DNA from: Comamonas serinivorans
Lineage (GTDB): Bacteria; Pseudomonadota; Gammaproteobacteria; Burkholderiales; Burkholderiaceae_C
DNA length: 64,000 bases
Direction: 5' to 3'
NCBI RefSeq assembly: GCF_002158865.1
Contig: NZ_CP021455.1
Coordinates: 2,480,001-2,544,000, forward strand
This document shows, in pieces, positions 33,785-43,048 of this stretch (positions are counted from its first letter, which is position 1; each line of letters opens with the position of its first letter). The position numbers and the translations under genes were made by a program. The notes under the pieces are model-generated. The model did not search any database, was not told the origin of the DNA, and saw only the letters and a program-made list of their open reading frames with translations.

Positions 33785-34912
33785 TCAGTAGCCCTTGAGC
33801 TGGGCCATGCGGTCCAGCATCTGGTGCGCGTCGCCAAACAAGGCCTGCAATGCGCGGGCGCGCTTGAGGAACAGGCCGAAGTCCAGCTCGTCGGTCATGC
33901 CCATGCCGCCGTGCATCTGCACGCCTTCCAGCGCAGCGCGGTTGGTCGACAGGCTGGCGCGGGCCTTGGCCTGCGCCACGCGCAGCGGCGCGTCGGCGGC
34001 CTGCTCGTCCACGGCCTGCAGGCCTGACCAGACCATGGCGCGCGACAGCTCCAGGTCGCAGTACAGCTCGGCCGCGCGGTGCTGCAGGGCCTGGAACTCA
34101 CCGATCAGCTTGCCGAACTGCTTGCGCTGCTTGAGGTACTCCAGCGTGCGGGCAAAGACCTCGTCGCCGACGCCGACCAGCTCGGCCGCGGTCATCAAAC
34201 GCCCCACGTCCAGCACGCTGGCCAGCAGCTGGGCCCCGGCCTGACCGCTGGCAATCACGCCATCGGCGGCCACGGCCACGTTCTGCAGTTGCACACGGGC
34301 GGTCAGGTGCGCGTCCAGCATCGCCACGCGCTCGGTCTGCACGCCTTGCGCATCGCGGGCCACCCACAGCCAGACCACGCTGTTGGCGTCGTCGGCATCG
34401 CGCGCGGCCACCAGCAGCGCCTCAGCGGCGTGGCCGTCGATGACCAGCTGCTTGTGGCCCGTCACCACGTAGCCATCGCCCTGCTTCTTCGCCACGGTGG
34501 TCAGCGCGGCGCCTGGACGGGCGGCTTCGTCGATGGCCACGGCCAGCACCGTGTCAGCCGCCGCAATGCGGGGCAGCCACTGCGCCTTCAGGGCCTGGTT
34601 TTGACCCTTGTTCAGCACCCAGGCCGCCAGCACGGCGGTGGACAGGTAAGGCAGCGGCGCCAGCGTGTGGCCCAGTTGCTCGGCCACCAGGGCCGCATCG
34701 CGCAGCTGCAGGCCCAGGCCGCCCTGGGCCTCGGGCACCAGCATGCCGGCGTAGCCCAGGTCGGCGAAGGTCTTCCAGGCCTCGGGGCTGTAGCCCAGGG
34801 CGTCGCCGGTGTCGCGCAGCTTGCGCAGCACGGCAATCGGTTGTTGCTCGGTCACGAAGCTGCGCGCGCTGTCGCGCAGCATGGTTTGGGATTCGTCCAG
34901 ATTCCAGCTCAT
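33785..34912 (-). CDS. Acyl-CoA dehydrogenase, small subunit type
   Basis: This 375-residue flavoprotein oxidises an acyl-CoA to the enoyl-CoA. It shows GYAGMLVPEAQGGLGL near residue 53, a beta domain (GYVVTGHKQLVIDG) and the C-terminal helical domain with KQRKQFGKLIGEFQALQHR and QMHGGMGMTDELDFG. It resembles the small partner of heterotetrameric dehydrogenases such as pimeloyl-CoA dehydrogenase. It lies 27 nt downstream of the large subunit, and both have the same AAGGAGACACC before the ATG. Confidence 0.88.
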   Translation of the reverse strand: MSWNLDESQTMLRDSARSFVTEQQPIAVLRKLRDTGDALGYSPEAWKTFADLGYAGMLVPEAQGGLGLQLRDAALVAEQLGHTLAPLPYLSTAVLAAWVLNKGQNQALKAQWLPRIAAADTVLAVAIDEAARPGAALTTVAKKQGDGYVVTGHKQLVIDGHAAEALLVAARDADDANSVVWLWVARDAQGVQTERVAMLDAHLTARVQLQNVAVAADGVIASGQAGAQLLASVLDVGRLMTAAELVGVGDEVFARTLEYLKQRKQFGKLIGEFQALQHRAAELYCDLELSRAMVWSGLQAVDEQAADAPLRVAQAKARASLSTNRAALEGVQMHGGMGMTDELDFGLFLKRARALQALFGDAHQMLDRMAQLKGY

Positions 34913-34939
34913 GGTGTCTCCTTGTCGGGCAGGCTCGGC

Positions 34940-36142
34940 TCAGGCGCCGGGCAGCTCCAGAATGCGTTTGGCGATGACGTTGAGCTGCACTTCGGCCGTG
35001 CCGCCCTCGATGGAGTTGGCCTTGGAGCGCAGCCAGGTGCGCGGCGTGAAACCGTGGTCCGAGCGGTCGCTCTCCCACTCCAGCGCATCGCCGCCGCCCA
35101 CGCTCATGAGCAGCTCGAGGCGGCGCTTGTTGAGTTCGGCGCCGTAGTACTTGAGCGCCGACGAGAGCGAGGGGTTGGCCGTGCCGGCGCGCATCTGCAC
35201 CGAGGCCTGCTGCGTCCAGGCGCGGAAGGCGGCTTCATCCAGCTCGAAGCGGGCGATGTCGGCGCGCAGCATGCCGTCCTGCAGCTGGCCCTGTGCGTTC
35301 AGGCCCACCTGCTCGACGGCCGACTGGCTCAGCGTCTTGGTCAGGCCCTGGCGGTCGCCGATGCCGGCGATCATCTCGCGCTCGTGCTGCAGCAGGTACT
35401 TGGCCACGGTCCAGCCGCCGTTGACCTCGCCCACGACGTTGTCGAGCGGCACGCGCACGTTGTCGAAGAAGGTTTCGCAGAACGGCGACTTGCCCGAGAT
35501 CAGCAAAATGGGCTTGGTGCGCACGCCCGGCGAGGTCATGTCGAACAGCAGGAAGCTGATGCCGGTGTGCTTGGACTCGGTGTCGGTGCGCACCAGGCAG
35601 AAGATCTTGTCGGCCTTGTCGGCGTAGCTGGTCCAGATCTTCTGGCCATTCACCACCCACTCGTCGCCGTCGCGCACCGCGCGCGTGGCCAGGGCCGCCA
35701 GGTCGGAGCCGGCATTGGGCTCGGAATAGCCCTGGCACCAGCGGATCTCGCCGCGCACGATGGGCGGCAGGTGCTCGCGCTTTTGCACCTCGGTGCCGAA
35801 CCTCAGCAGCGCCGGGCCCAGCATCCACAAGCCGAAGCTGGACAGCGGCGGGCGGCAGTTCAGCGCCGCCATTTCCTCGCGCAAGACCTTGGCCTCGGCC
35901 GTGGACAGGCCGCCACCGCCGTACTCCGACGGCCAGCTCGGTGCCGTCCAGCCGCGCTCGGCCATGCGGTCCAGCCACAGCTTCTGCGCCGGGCTCTGGA
36001 ACTGGGCGTTGCGGCCGCCCCAGCAGGTGTCGTCCTCGCTGCGCACCGGCTCGCGCATTTCGGGCGGGCAGTTGGCCAGCAACCAGGCGCGCGTCTCTTC
36101 GCGAAACGCCTGCAATTGAGGGTCTTGATCAATAACGGACAT
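34940..36142 (-). CDS. Acyl-CoA dehydrogenase, large subunit type
   Basis: This 400-residue flavoprotein is the probable partner of the following gene. It shows GWTAPSWPSEYGGGGLS near residue 68, WCQGYSEPNAGSDLA near 138, VVNGQKIWTSYADKADK near 166 and SIEGGTAEVQLNVIAKRIL at the end with the catalytic-region glutamate. The sequence is close in style to pimeloyl-CoA dehydrogenase large subunits (PimC), so a dicarboxylic or bulky acyl-CoA is possible. No CoA ligase, thiolase or regulator is adjacent. The ATG with GGAG upstream is chosen. Confidence 0.88.
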   Translation of the reverse strand: MSVIDQDPQLQAFREETRAWLLANCPPEMREPVRSEDDTCWGGRNAQFQSPAQKLWLDRMAERGWTAPSWPSEYGGGGLSTAEAKVLREEMAALNCRPPLSSFGLWMLGPALLRFGTEVQKREHLPPIVRGEIRWCQGYSEPNAGSDLAALATRAVRDGDEWVVNGQKIWTSYADKADKIFCLVRTDTESKHTGISFLLFDMTSPGVRTKPILLISGKSPFCETFFDNVRVPLDNVVGEVNGGWTVAKYLLQHEREMIAGIGDRQGLTKTLSQSAVEQVGLNAQGQLQDGMLRADIARFELDEAAFRAWTQQASVQMRAGTANPSLSSALKYYGAELNKRRLELLMSVGGGDALEWESDRSDHGFTPRTWLRSKANSIEGGTAEVQLNVIAKRILELPGA

Positions 36143-36329
36143 GGTGTCTCCGGCTGAGCCCCCTGACGCGCGCTGACGCAGGGCACTCGGTCTGTGGTGG
36201 TGATGGACGCCTGTGCTGCGCAACCGCCGTTGCGCGCCCACGGGCACCGGAGGCTGACTCTGGCACAGCGCGCAGGCGACGGCTGTCGCAGCGGTCACAG
36301 AGGTGGTGCGAGCTTTGTCGCTATCCATG

Positions 36330-36381
36330 GCAGTACGGTCACCTTGCCGATCAAATCGAATCGCAAGCATGGGCATACCCC
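36330..36381. repeat. 52-bp dyad element, copy 15
   Basis: Ends GCAGTACG and CATACCCC; inner CGAT and ATCG. It lies between the divergent dehydrogenase operon and guaC. Confidence 0.8.
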
Positions 36382-36431
36382 AACCCGATGCCAAGCATTC
36401 CGGGCAAACGCCGGGGTCAAGCGCGGCCGTC

Positions 36432-36437
36432 TACAAT
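36432..36437 (+). promoter_or_regulatory. Candidate -10 box for guaC
   Basis: TACAAT lies about 140 nt before guaC, leaving a leader that contains a 7-T run near 36469. No clear -35. Confidence 0.35.
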
Positions 36438-36579
36438 CAATCACCGGGCCCAAGTTTCTTGCGCCTGGTTTTTTTGCGCCCGCACCCCGGTGCCGGCGCG
36501 GCCAACCAGCCCAAGCCAAGCGCTCATCGTTGAACCGGCGGCCACCGTTGACCGGCAGCCGCCTTGAAAGGCTTGAGAC

Positions 36580-37557
36580 ATGGAAATCTTCGACTACGAC
36601 CAGGTGCAGCTGCTGCCCCGCAAATGCCGCGTGGACAGCCGATCCGAGTGCGACACCCACGTCACCTTCGGCCCTCGCCGCTTTCGGCTGCCCGTGGTGC
36701 CCGCCAACATGAAAACGGTGATCGACGAGTCCATCGCCACCTGGCTGGCGCAAAACGGTTACTTCTACGTGATGCACCGCTTCGACCTGGACACCGTCGC
36801 CTTCGTCGCCGACATGCAGGCCAAGGGCTGCTTCGCGTCGATTTCGCTCGGGGTCAAGGCGGCCGACCGCGCCGCGGTGGACACACTGGCCGCCCGGCGG
36901 CTGGTGCCCGACTACATCACCATCGACATCGCGCACGGGCATGCCGACTCGGTGCGCGACATGATCGGCTACATCAAGGACAAGCTGCCCGAGAGCTTTG
37001 TGATTGCCGGCAACGTGGGCACACCCGAAGCCGTGATCGACCTGGAAAACTGGGGTGCGGATGCCACCAAGGTCGGCATCGGGCCGGGCAAGGTGTGCAT
37101 CACCAAGCTCAAGACCGGCTTTGGCACGGGCGGGTGGCAGTTGTCGGCGCTGAAGTGGTGCGCACGCGTGGCGACCAAGCCCATCATTGCCGACGGCGGC
37201 ATCCGCCACAACGGCGACGTGGCCAAGAGCGTGCGCTTTGGCGCCACGATGGTGATGATCGGCTCGCTGTTCGCCGGCCACGAAGAGTCGCCCGGCGCCA
37301 CGGTCGAGGTCGACGGCCAGCGCTTCAAGGAGTACTACGGCTCGGCCTCGGACTTCAACAAGGGCGAGTACCGCCACGTGGAAGGCAAGCGCATCCTCGA
37401 ACCCGTGAAGGGCCACCTCAAGGACACCTTGATCGAGATGGAGCAGGACCTGCAAAGCTCCATCAGCTACGCCGGCGGCACCGCGCTGGCCCACATCCGC
37501 AAGGTGAACTACGTGATCCTGGGCGGCGACAACGCGGGCGAGCATCTGCTCATGTGA
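36580..37557 (+). CDS. guaC: GMP reductase
   Basis: The enzyme reduces GMP to IMP with NADPH, returning guanine nucleotides to the adenine pool. The 325 residues form an IMPDH-like barrel: PVVPANMKTVID near residue 40, YFYVMHRFD, DYITIDIAHGHAD, and the catalytic cysteine in GIGPGKVCITK (Cys173). The absence of CBS domains and the short length separate it from IMP dehydrogenase. The long leader (about 140 nt) might carry control. Confidence 0.94.
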   Translation: MEIFDYDQVQLLPRKCRVDSRSECDTHVTFGPRRFRLPVVPANMKTVIDESIATWLAQNGYFYVMHRFDLDTVAFVADMQAKGCFASISLGVKAADRAAVDTLAARRLVPDYITIDIAHGHADSVRDMIGYIKDKLPESFVIAGNVGTPEAVIDLENWGADATKVGIGPGKVCITKLKTGFGTGGWQLSALKWCARVATKPIIADGGIRHNGDVAKSVRFGATMVMIGSLFAGHEESPGATVEVDGQRFKEYYGSASDFNKGEYRHVEGKRILEPVKGHLKDTLIEMEQDLQSSISYAGGTALAHIRKVNYVILGGDNAGEHLLM

Positions 37558-37602
37558 GTGGCCGGACGGCGGGCTGTCGCTGCGGCGCTCTGCAACAGGA
37601 GG

Positions 37603-37627
37603 AAAACGGGCTGGCATGGCCCGTTTT
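37603..37627. terminator. Bidirectional hairpin terminator after guaC
   Basis: A perfect AAAACGGGC / GCCCGTTTT stem with a 7-nt loop lies 46 nt after guaC; the flanking T run allows use in both directions. Confidence 0.75.
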
Positions 37628-37953
37628 CAAACTTCTGCTGCGCCGGGCGCGCCTGGAATGCGGTCACCCGCGCTGGCCCGCAAGCCGCCTGCCGCCGCGC
37701 GCTCGAACAACCTGCTCGCCCGGCCACGCAGAACGAAATCCGCCAGCCGCACGGGTCTGCTGTGGCGCCAATGTCTTGTCCCCCTCAAGCCCACGTGTCC
37801 GTCGAGCGCCCCACACCTCCGACAGGCGGGATTCAGGAGCATCCCACGAGAAGGCCCGCAAATCGCCGCGCTGCGGGTCCGTGCGCGCCGGGTGGCACGA
37901 AAGGCTCAGGTGTCAATGCGCGGGATCGAGGTACACAACGGGCAGCGGGTGGA
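37628..37953. other. Gene-poor stretch
   Basis: No supported gene between the guaC terminator and the IPTL-CTERM gene promoter. Confidence 0.4.
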
Positions 37954-37959
37954 TAGAAT
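37954..37959 (+). promoter_or_regulatory. Candidate -10 box for the first IPTL-CTERM gene
   Basis: TAGAAT lies 29 nt before the ATG; the leader would be about 23 nt without a clear SD. Confidence 0.35.
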
Positions 37960-37988
37960 TTGCGCCATTTGTAACCATTTTTCAGGCC

Positions 37989-39206
37989 ATGAACGACTCG
38001 AGACTTTCGCTGCCGGCACGTCTGCGCGCCAACCGCCCCTTGGTTCGTTCATTGCTGTTGATCGGTTTGTTCAGCAGCCAGAGCGCCTGGGCGGGCACCT
38101 GGACCATCCACTTCACCCCGCAACAAACCCTGGGGACGCCGTCCGTACCCGTCTTCGAATGGACGCCGCCCAGCGGCACCGTGATGGGCGTCCGAGTGGC
38201 GTGCAGTGGCACCGTCACGCTGAACCCCTCGAACGGCGTGTATGCCATGCCCACCGGCTTCAACAGCGAAGTCTTTGTGGCCTTCAGCAACGCCCTGGCC
38301 AGCCCCTCCAGCGCAACGTTGACGGTGACGCCCGACACCCCGGGTGGCACCGACGTGTGTCGGCTGTACCCCAGTGCACACCTCTATGAGCCTGGCTCTG
38401 AGGTCTTCCCCACCTGGGGCGTTCCCTACACGCTCCACCCAGGCTATGTGCGGCTCATCGATGCCGGCTACGACCCAGCCACCGGCTACAGCGTGAACGA
38501 CTCGAATGTGACGCTCACCAACCTCTTTTTTCAGGAGGACCCCAATGCCTTGGACATCACCACCGCTGCCGGCGGCATTGGCGTGGATCTGCCTGCAAAC
38601 GGCACCGCCACCACCAACCTGTTCGTGAACGCCAAGACCACAGCCGCCACGGTGGAGTATGCGCTGACCAACCCGCAGCCCACCGATAGCACCATCACCT
38701 TCACGGTTCAGGCCACGCCCCAAACCTATCAGGACAATGCCGGCAACACGGCCTACGACCCGGTGGCCCAGGGCCATGAGGCCACCTACAGCACGCCCAC
38801 CCTGATCACCGTCACCATCCCGGCCGGTGCCAGCTCCGTCAGCGTCCCCATCCCCAACATCCTGCCCGGCTCGCAGGTCACCATCACACCCACCAGCAAC
38901 CCGGGCACCATCGTGGGCACGCCAACCCTGGTCCTGACCACGCCGCTGCCGCTGACCTCCACCTTCAACACGACGGAGTTCTTTCCCCTGACCAACGTCG
39001 TCGCCACCCCGAACACGCCCGGTCCGTTCACCGAGACGGTCCCCACCAACGTGGTCAATTTCAGCGTGCTGCTCGATGTGCCGCCCGTGGTGACACCGCC
39101 CACGTCCCCCAAGCCCGTGCCCACGCTGGGCGAAGGGAGCCTGATCGGCCTGTCCGCGCTGCTGGCCATGCTGGGACTGGCGCGCTTTCGCAGGCGTCAG
39201 AGCTGA
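37989..39206 (+). CDS. Exported IPTL-CTERM sorting-domain protein
   Basis: This 405-residue protein has an N-terminal signal peptide (SLLLIGLFSSQSAWA, residues 21-35) and a C-terminal sorting tail PVPTLGEGSLIGLSALLAML followed by ARFRRRQS. That tail matches the IPTL-CTERM class: a short VPTL motif, a membrane helix and a basic end, a signal for processing and surface anchoring by an exosortase/rhombosortase-like system. The middle is Thr/Pro/Val-rich beta-type sequence with no domain I recognise. The sorting enzyme is not in this window. It is convergent with a second protein of the same type. Confidence 0.8.
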   Translation: MNDSRLSLPARLRANRPLVRSLLLIGLFSSQSAWAGTWTIHFTPQQTLGTPSVPVFEWTPPSGTVMGVRVACSGTVTLNPSNGVYAMPTGFNSEVFVAFSNALASPSSATLTVTPDTPGGTDVCRLYPSAHLYEPGSEVFPTWGVPYTLHPGYVRLIDAGYDPATGYSVNDSNVTLTNLFFQEDPNALDITTAAGGIGVDLPANGTATTNLFVNAKTTAATVEYALTNPQPTDSTITFTVQATPQTYQDNAGNTAYDPVAQGHEATYSTPTLITVTIPAGASSVSVPIPNILPGSQVTITPTSNPGTIVGTPTLVLTTPLPLTSTFNTTEFFPLTNVVATPNTPGPFTETVPTNVVNFSVLLDVPPVVTPPTSPKPVPTLGEGSLIGLSALLAMLGLARFRRRQS

Positions 39207-39462
39207 CACGGCTTTTTGATGAGGGTGAGGCACCACTCGCTTCGCCCTCACCTGGCTGCGGTGTTTGGCCCTGCCGACCCCGGCGCACTGCAGCCAGCTG
39301 CACTGGCCGCAAGGCGCCGAGGAGCGCGATCCACTTGCTTGCTGGCTCAGGTCCACGCGCAGCCCGCGAGGAATGGGTTCGCGCTTCTGTGCACCCACAG
39401 CCTGCGGTCGCGCGTGGATCAGTCTGACCCAGGTTGGCTTGCCGCACCCAGGCCCATGCACC

Positions 39463-40638
39463 TCAACCCTGACGACGCCGCCAGCCCAGGAGGCCCACCA
39501 AGGCAGTCAGGCCAAAGAGAGACGGGAACGACAAGCCGGGCACAGGCTGTGGGGCGGTGACCACGGGTATGCTGACTTGACCCACCGGAGTGCACACTTC
39601 CAGACCTGGGTTGGCGCCGGCTGAGGCGATCGGCGTGACGCAGAAATAGAGGTATTGACCTTCATCAGACGCGCTGGGGCTGTACGTCACGGCACCGCCG
39701 TTCGAAGGGCCTCCTTGCGTCACCGTGCCTTCACTCGAATGGCTCAAGGTGCTGTTGGGGCTTACCACGAATGCGTAGCTTGTGCCTGCGCTGGTCGCAT
39801 CCTCGGTGTTGTTGTCCAAATCGGCGTAAGTGTAGGTCCCCGTGACCGTGCCCCCCACCAAAGGCGGGCCACTGACAGCAGGCACGGCAGTCGGCACCAC
39901 GTTGGGGGGCGAGCCCAGGAACAGGTTGACGCTGCCACCGATGGATGGCTTGTCGCCATCGACATCAATGCGGCAGACATTGGGCGCAGTGATGGCAATG
40001 CCGTTGACGGTGTTGGGATCGTTGCCCAGCGCAGACGTCACGCGCCAGTACTGCGCCGGCGCCGTTCCTTCGATGCCATGGCTCGGTGTATTCGACGTCG
40101 ATATCCTCAGAAAATCAAAATCGCCGGCATCCACAGGGTTCCCGGCGCAGTCCAGAAAGGAGAACTTGAAATTTTCGTTGCCGTCAACATCCTGAATGAA
40201 CAGGACGGAACCTTGCCGAAAAGGAACGGGAGACGAAAAGGACGCGGTTCCCCGACTGATGAACCCCTGGCCCGGAGGGGTTGACGGCGCCCCGATGTTT
40301 GCCGGCAGATAACTGGGATTTCCAAAATAATTGGTGCCCGCCCAGACGCCAGCAGTAATCAGGCGCGTCGGCGGATCAACGGTCCACGTCAACGGGTTGC
40401 CATTGAAGGCTCCGACAGTCTGCCCCCCTCCAGCCGGCAAGACATCTGCCCCGGGAAGGCCTGTAGTATTCTGGTAGTACCAGTAGGTTGTGCCTACCGC
40501 AGGACGAGGAAAAGTGCTGAAACTCCAGCCCAAAAAATAATTCGAATCAGCGGTAACGGTGATCTCTGCCGCGTGCGCACCGTTCAATACACCGATGCAT
40601 GCCAAGGAAGAAAGCAACACCTCTGCGCAATACTTCAT
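39463..40638 (-). CDS. Second exported IPTL-CTERM-like protein
   Basis: This 391-residue protein has a signal peptide (LLSSLACIGVLNGAHAAE) and a C-terminal tail PVPGLSFPSLFGLTALVGLL then GWRRRQG, a variant of the IPTL-CTERM anchor with PGLS in place of PTLS. Residues 270-350 look like an immunoglobulin-type repeat (GGTVTGTYTYADLDNN, DEGQYLYFCVTP). Many A/T-ending codons near the N-terminus and lower GC than the neighbours suggest acquisition. The two tails face each other across 256 nt. Confidence 0.78.
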   Translation of the reverse strand: MKYCAEVLLSSLACIGVLNGAHAAEITVTADSNYFLGWSFSTFPRPAVGTTYWYYQNTTGLPGADVLPAGGGQTVGAFNGNPLTWTVDPPTRLITAGVWAGTNYFGNPSYLPANIGAPSTPPGQGFISRGTASFSSPVPFRQGSVLFIQDVDGNENFKFSFLDCAGNPVDAGDFDFLRISTSNTPSHGIEGTAPAQYWRVTSALGNDPNTVNGIAITAPNVCRIDVDGDKPSIGGSVNLFLGSPPNVVPTAVPAVSGPPLVGGTVTGTYTYADLDNNTEDATSAGTSYAFVVSPNSTLSHSSEGTVTQGGPSNGGAVTYSPSASDEGQYLYFCVTPIASAGANPGLEVCTPVGQVSIPVVTAPQPVPGLSFPSLFGLTALVGLLGWRRRQG

Positions 40639-41041
40639 ACTTACAACCCCTCGCGTTCGCTGTGCATTTTAAAAGTTGAAATGGCCAAAGGGTCATCGCT
40701 GCAGGAAACGGAAAACCATGGCATGGACCACCGCATTCCTTGGATCCTGGCGAGGAGCCATTTTTCGATTATGGGATGAGTTCGCTTCATCAACCGCGCA
40801 TCGGGCGTGCTTTTGACACACGTTGCCTTTGAATCACATGCAGATGTTCTTGACGGCTACCATCAAGGCGCCAAGAAGCCTCGCTCCGTCTGCGCTCCGG
40901 AGCGCGGTCGTGCATGTGGTCCCCGCACTCGAGGTGCTTCTCCTTGGCCTCAGGTTCACGCGGCGCCCCGTGCAAGGCGCTCCAAAGCGAGATTCCGTAC
41001 AACAATCTTGCAGCCAGTCGGAAAAAGTCCGCCAGTGCTGC
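40639..41041. other. Gene-poor stretch before tRNA-Ser
   Basis: No supported gene. The sequence is less GC-rich near the start of the IPTL gene. Confidence 0.4.
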
Positions 41042-41047
41042 TACAAT
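41042..41047 (+). promoter_or_regulatory. Candidate -10 box for tRNA-Ser
   Basis: TACAAT ends 12 nt before the mature tRNA 5' end. Confidence 0.5.
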
Positions 41048-41059
41048 GGCGGGCTTGCC

Positions 41060-41192
<133 letters not shown>

Positions 41193-41204
41193 GTACCACA
41201 TAAG

Positions 41205-41239
41205 AGCCCACATCAAGCAAACGCTGATGTGGGCTTTTT
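41205..41239 (+). terminator. Rho-independent terminator of tRNA-Ser
   Basis: An 11-bp perfect stem (AGCCCACATCA / TGATGTGGGCT) is followed by TTTT. Confidence 0.9.
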
Positions 41240-41715
41240 CTTTGCATGAAGGGCCATGACTGCACCTGCTGACCAGCCGGCAAGGTGCTGCCAGACAGCA
41301 CGAAGGCTGCGCAGGTTGACCCGCTTGAACAGCGCTTCGGCGCTCTCGCTGTAGCGGTCCGCGCAGTCGCGCGTCAACAGGGTGAACTTCACCAGATCCT
41401 CCATCACGTCCACTACGCGCTCGTGGTGCGGCGACGGCCTTGGCCACCGACTGGTTGGGGATGGTCGGCACGCGCATCCACCTTCACCGACCAAGTCTGC
41501 CTGACCCAGCCAATTTCGACTGCACCCGATTTGCGACACCGCCCAAGTGACCGTCCCCGCTGCCCGTCATCCGCAGCGCCCCCCTGGGCCCACCCTGGGC
41601 ACTTGGAGCTTGTGTCTGCTGGGCGCGCCAGACGTGCTGTTCAAGCACTCCGACCCGCACGCAATCTGGCGGGTCGCGCCAGATTCGCGCAGGTGAGCAG
41701 CGCCCCGCTCTCCCG
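41240..41715. other. Gene-poor stretch with a possible broken frame
   Basis: On the minus strand about 41240-41470 reads MRVPTIPNQSVAKAVA in one frame and then HERVVDVMEDLVKFTLLTRD, ALFKRVNLRSL in another, as though one gene had been frameshifted. I cannot assign a family. The rest holds nothing recognisable. Confidence 0.3.
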
Positions 41716-42987
41716 CTACAGGGCGATGGGCAAACCGAGGTGGTCGCGCAGGGTTGACCCGGCGTAGCGCTGGCGGAACAAGCCGCGTGCTTGCAGCCGC
41801 GGCACCACCTCGTGCACCACGTCGTCAAAGCCCCCCGGAAAGTACGCCGGCATGATGTTGAAGCCGTCGGCGGCCTCGGCCTCCACCCAGCGCTGCATGT
41901 GGTCGGCGACATCGTCCGCGGTGCCCACGACGATCTGGTGGCCGCGGCTGTTGGCCACCTGGTGGTACAGCTCGCGCAGGGTCAGCTTCTGCGCATGCGC
42001 CAGCTCCAGCAACAGCTTGCGGCGGCTGAAGGCGCCGTCCACGGGCAGCTCGGGCACCGGGCCATCCAGGGGATAGGCGCTCACGTCGGCATCCAGCTCG
42101 GCGCCCAGCACGTAGTGCGCCTTGCTCTCGTCGGTGAACGACTGCAGCTGAGCCAGTTTGGCCCGCGCCTCCTCGCGCGTGCGGCCGATGATGGGCATCA
42201 GGCCCGGCATGACTTTGACCGCGCCTGCATCGCGGCCCGCTGCCACCACCTGCTGCTTGATCGCGGCGTAGAACGCCTGGGCTTCGCGCAGGTTCCATTG
42301 CGCCGTGAAAATGACTTCGGCAAAGCGCGCCCCCAGCGCTTGCCCGGGCCCCGATGAGCCCGCCTGCACCAGCACGGGTTCGCCCTGAGGGCTGCGCGTC
42401 ACGTTGAGTGGCCCGGCCACCTCGAAATAGCGTCCCTTGTGGTTCAGCGTGTGCAGCTTGGATGTGTCCATGTAGATGCCGCGTTCGGCATCGCGCACAT
42501 AGGGCTGCGCGTCCCACGAGCGCCACAGGCCTTTGACCACCTCGACGAACTCGTGCGCGATGGCGTACCGCTCGTCGTGCGCCGGATGAGTGGTACGCGT
42601 GAAGTTGATGGAACCGTCCTGCACCGTGGTGACGATGTTCCAGCCGGCCCGCCCGCCCGAAAGCAGGTCCACAGACGCCAGGGCGCGCGCCAGCGCATAG
42701 GGCTCGCTGTACGTCGTCGAGCCGGTCGCCACCAGGCCGATGCGCTGGGTCTGCGTGGCCAGCGCCGCCAGCACCACCAGTGGATCGGGCCGGGTGATCA
42801 TGGACGGCGGCGAGTCGGCCGTGGTCACCAGCCGGTCGCCGAAGAACACCATGTCGAAGCAGGCCGATTCCGCCAGCCGGCTCATGCGCGCAATCAAATC
42901 AAAGTTCTCGGTGCCGCTTTCGGCACCCGGCATGCGCCAGCCACCGGCATGGTGACCGGCGGCCAGCAGGAACAACCCCAAATGCAT
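41716..42987 (-). CDS. LLM-class flavin monooxygenase (NtaA/SnaA/DszA type)
   Basis: This 423-residue protein belongs to the bacterial luciferase-like FMNH2-dependent monooxygenases that include nitrilotriacetate and desulfurisation enzymes. It shows MHLGLFLLAAGHHAGGWRMP, FFGDRLVTT, GLVATGSTTYSEPYALARAL, SGGRAGWNIVTT and PVLVQAGSSGPGQALGARFA, all family signatures. The substrate is unknown. The chosen ATG has AAGGGTG upstream and gives the family N-terminus. A terminator separates it from the Bug receptor gene upstream. Confidence 0.88.
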   Translation of the reverse strand: MHLGLFLLAAGHHAGGWRMPGAESGTENFDLIARMSRLAESACFDMVFFGDRLVTTADSPPSMITRPDPLVVLAALATQTQRIGLVATGSTTYSEPYALARALASVDLLSGGRAGWNIVTTVQDGSINFTRTTHPAHDERYAIAHEFVEVVKGLWRSWDAQPYVRDAERGIYMDTSKLHTLNHKGRYFEVAGPLNVTRSPQGEPVLVQAGSSGPGQALGARFAEVIFTAQWNLREAQAFYAAIKQQVVAAGRDAGAVKVMPGLMPIIGRTREEARAKLAQLQSFTDESKAHYVLGAELDADVSAYPLDGPVPELPVDGAFSRRKLLLELAHAQKLTLRELYHQVANSRGHQIVVGTADDVADHMQRWVEAEAADGFNIMPAYFPGGFDDVVHEVVPRLQARGLFRQRYAGSTLRDHLGLPIAL

Positions 42988-43006
42988 ATCACCCTTTCGT
43001 CCACGC

Positions 43007-43029
43007 AAAAAGCGGGGCTTGGCCCCGCT
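43007..43029 (-). terminator. Rho-independent terminator after the Bug gene
   Basis: On the minus strand AGCGGGGCC and GCCCCGCT form the stem, followed by a T run. It lies between the Bug gene and the monooxygenase. Confidence 0.75.
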
Positions 43030-43048
43030 GCATCTCACAGCCTGTGTG

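Noticed and set aside
34079..36157. 692-codon open frame on the plus strand across the dehydrogenase pair
   Set aside because: Antisense shadow of two clear acyl-CoA dehydrogenase genes.
39562..39620. CGGGTATG near the end of the second IPTL-CTERM gene as another dyad
   Set aside because: No CGWT, AWCG or CATAC half-site stands at the required spacing.
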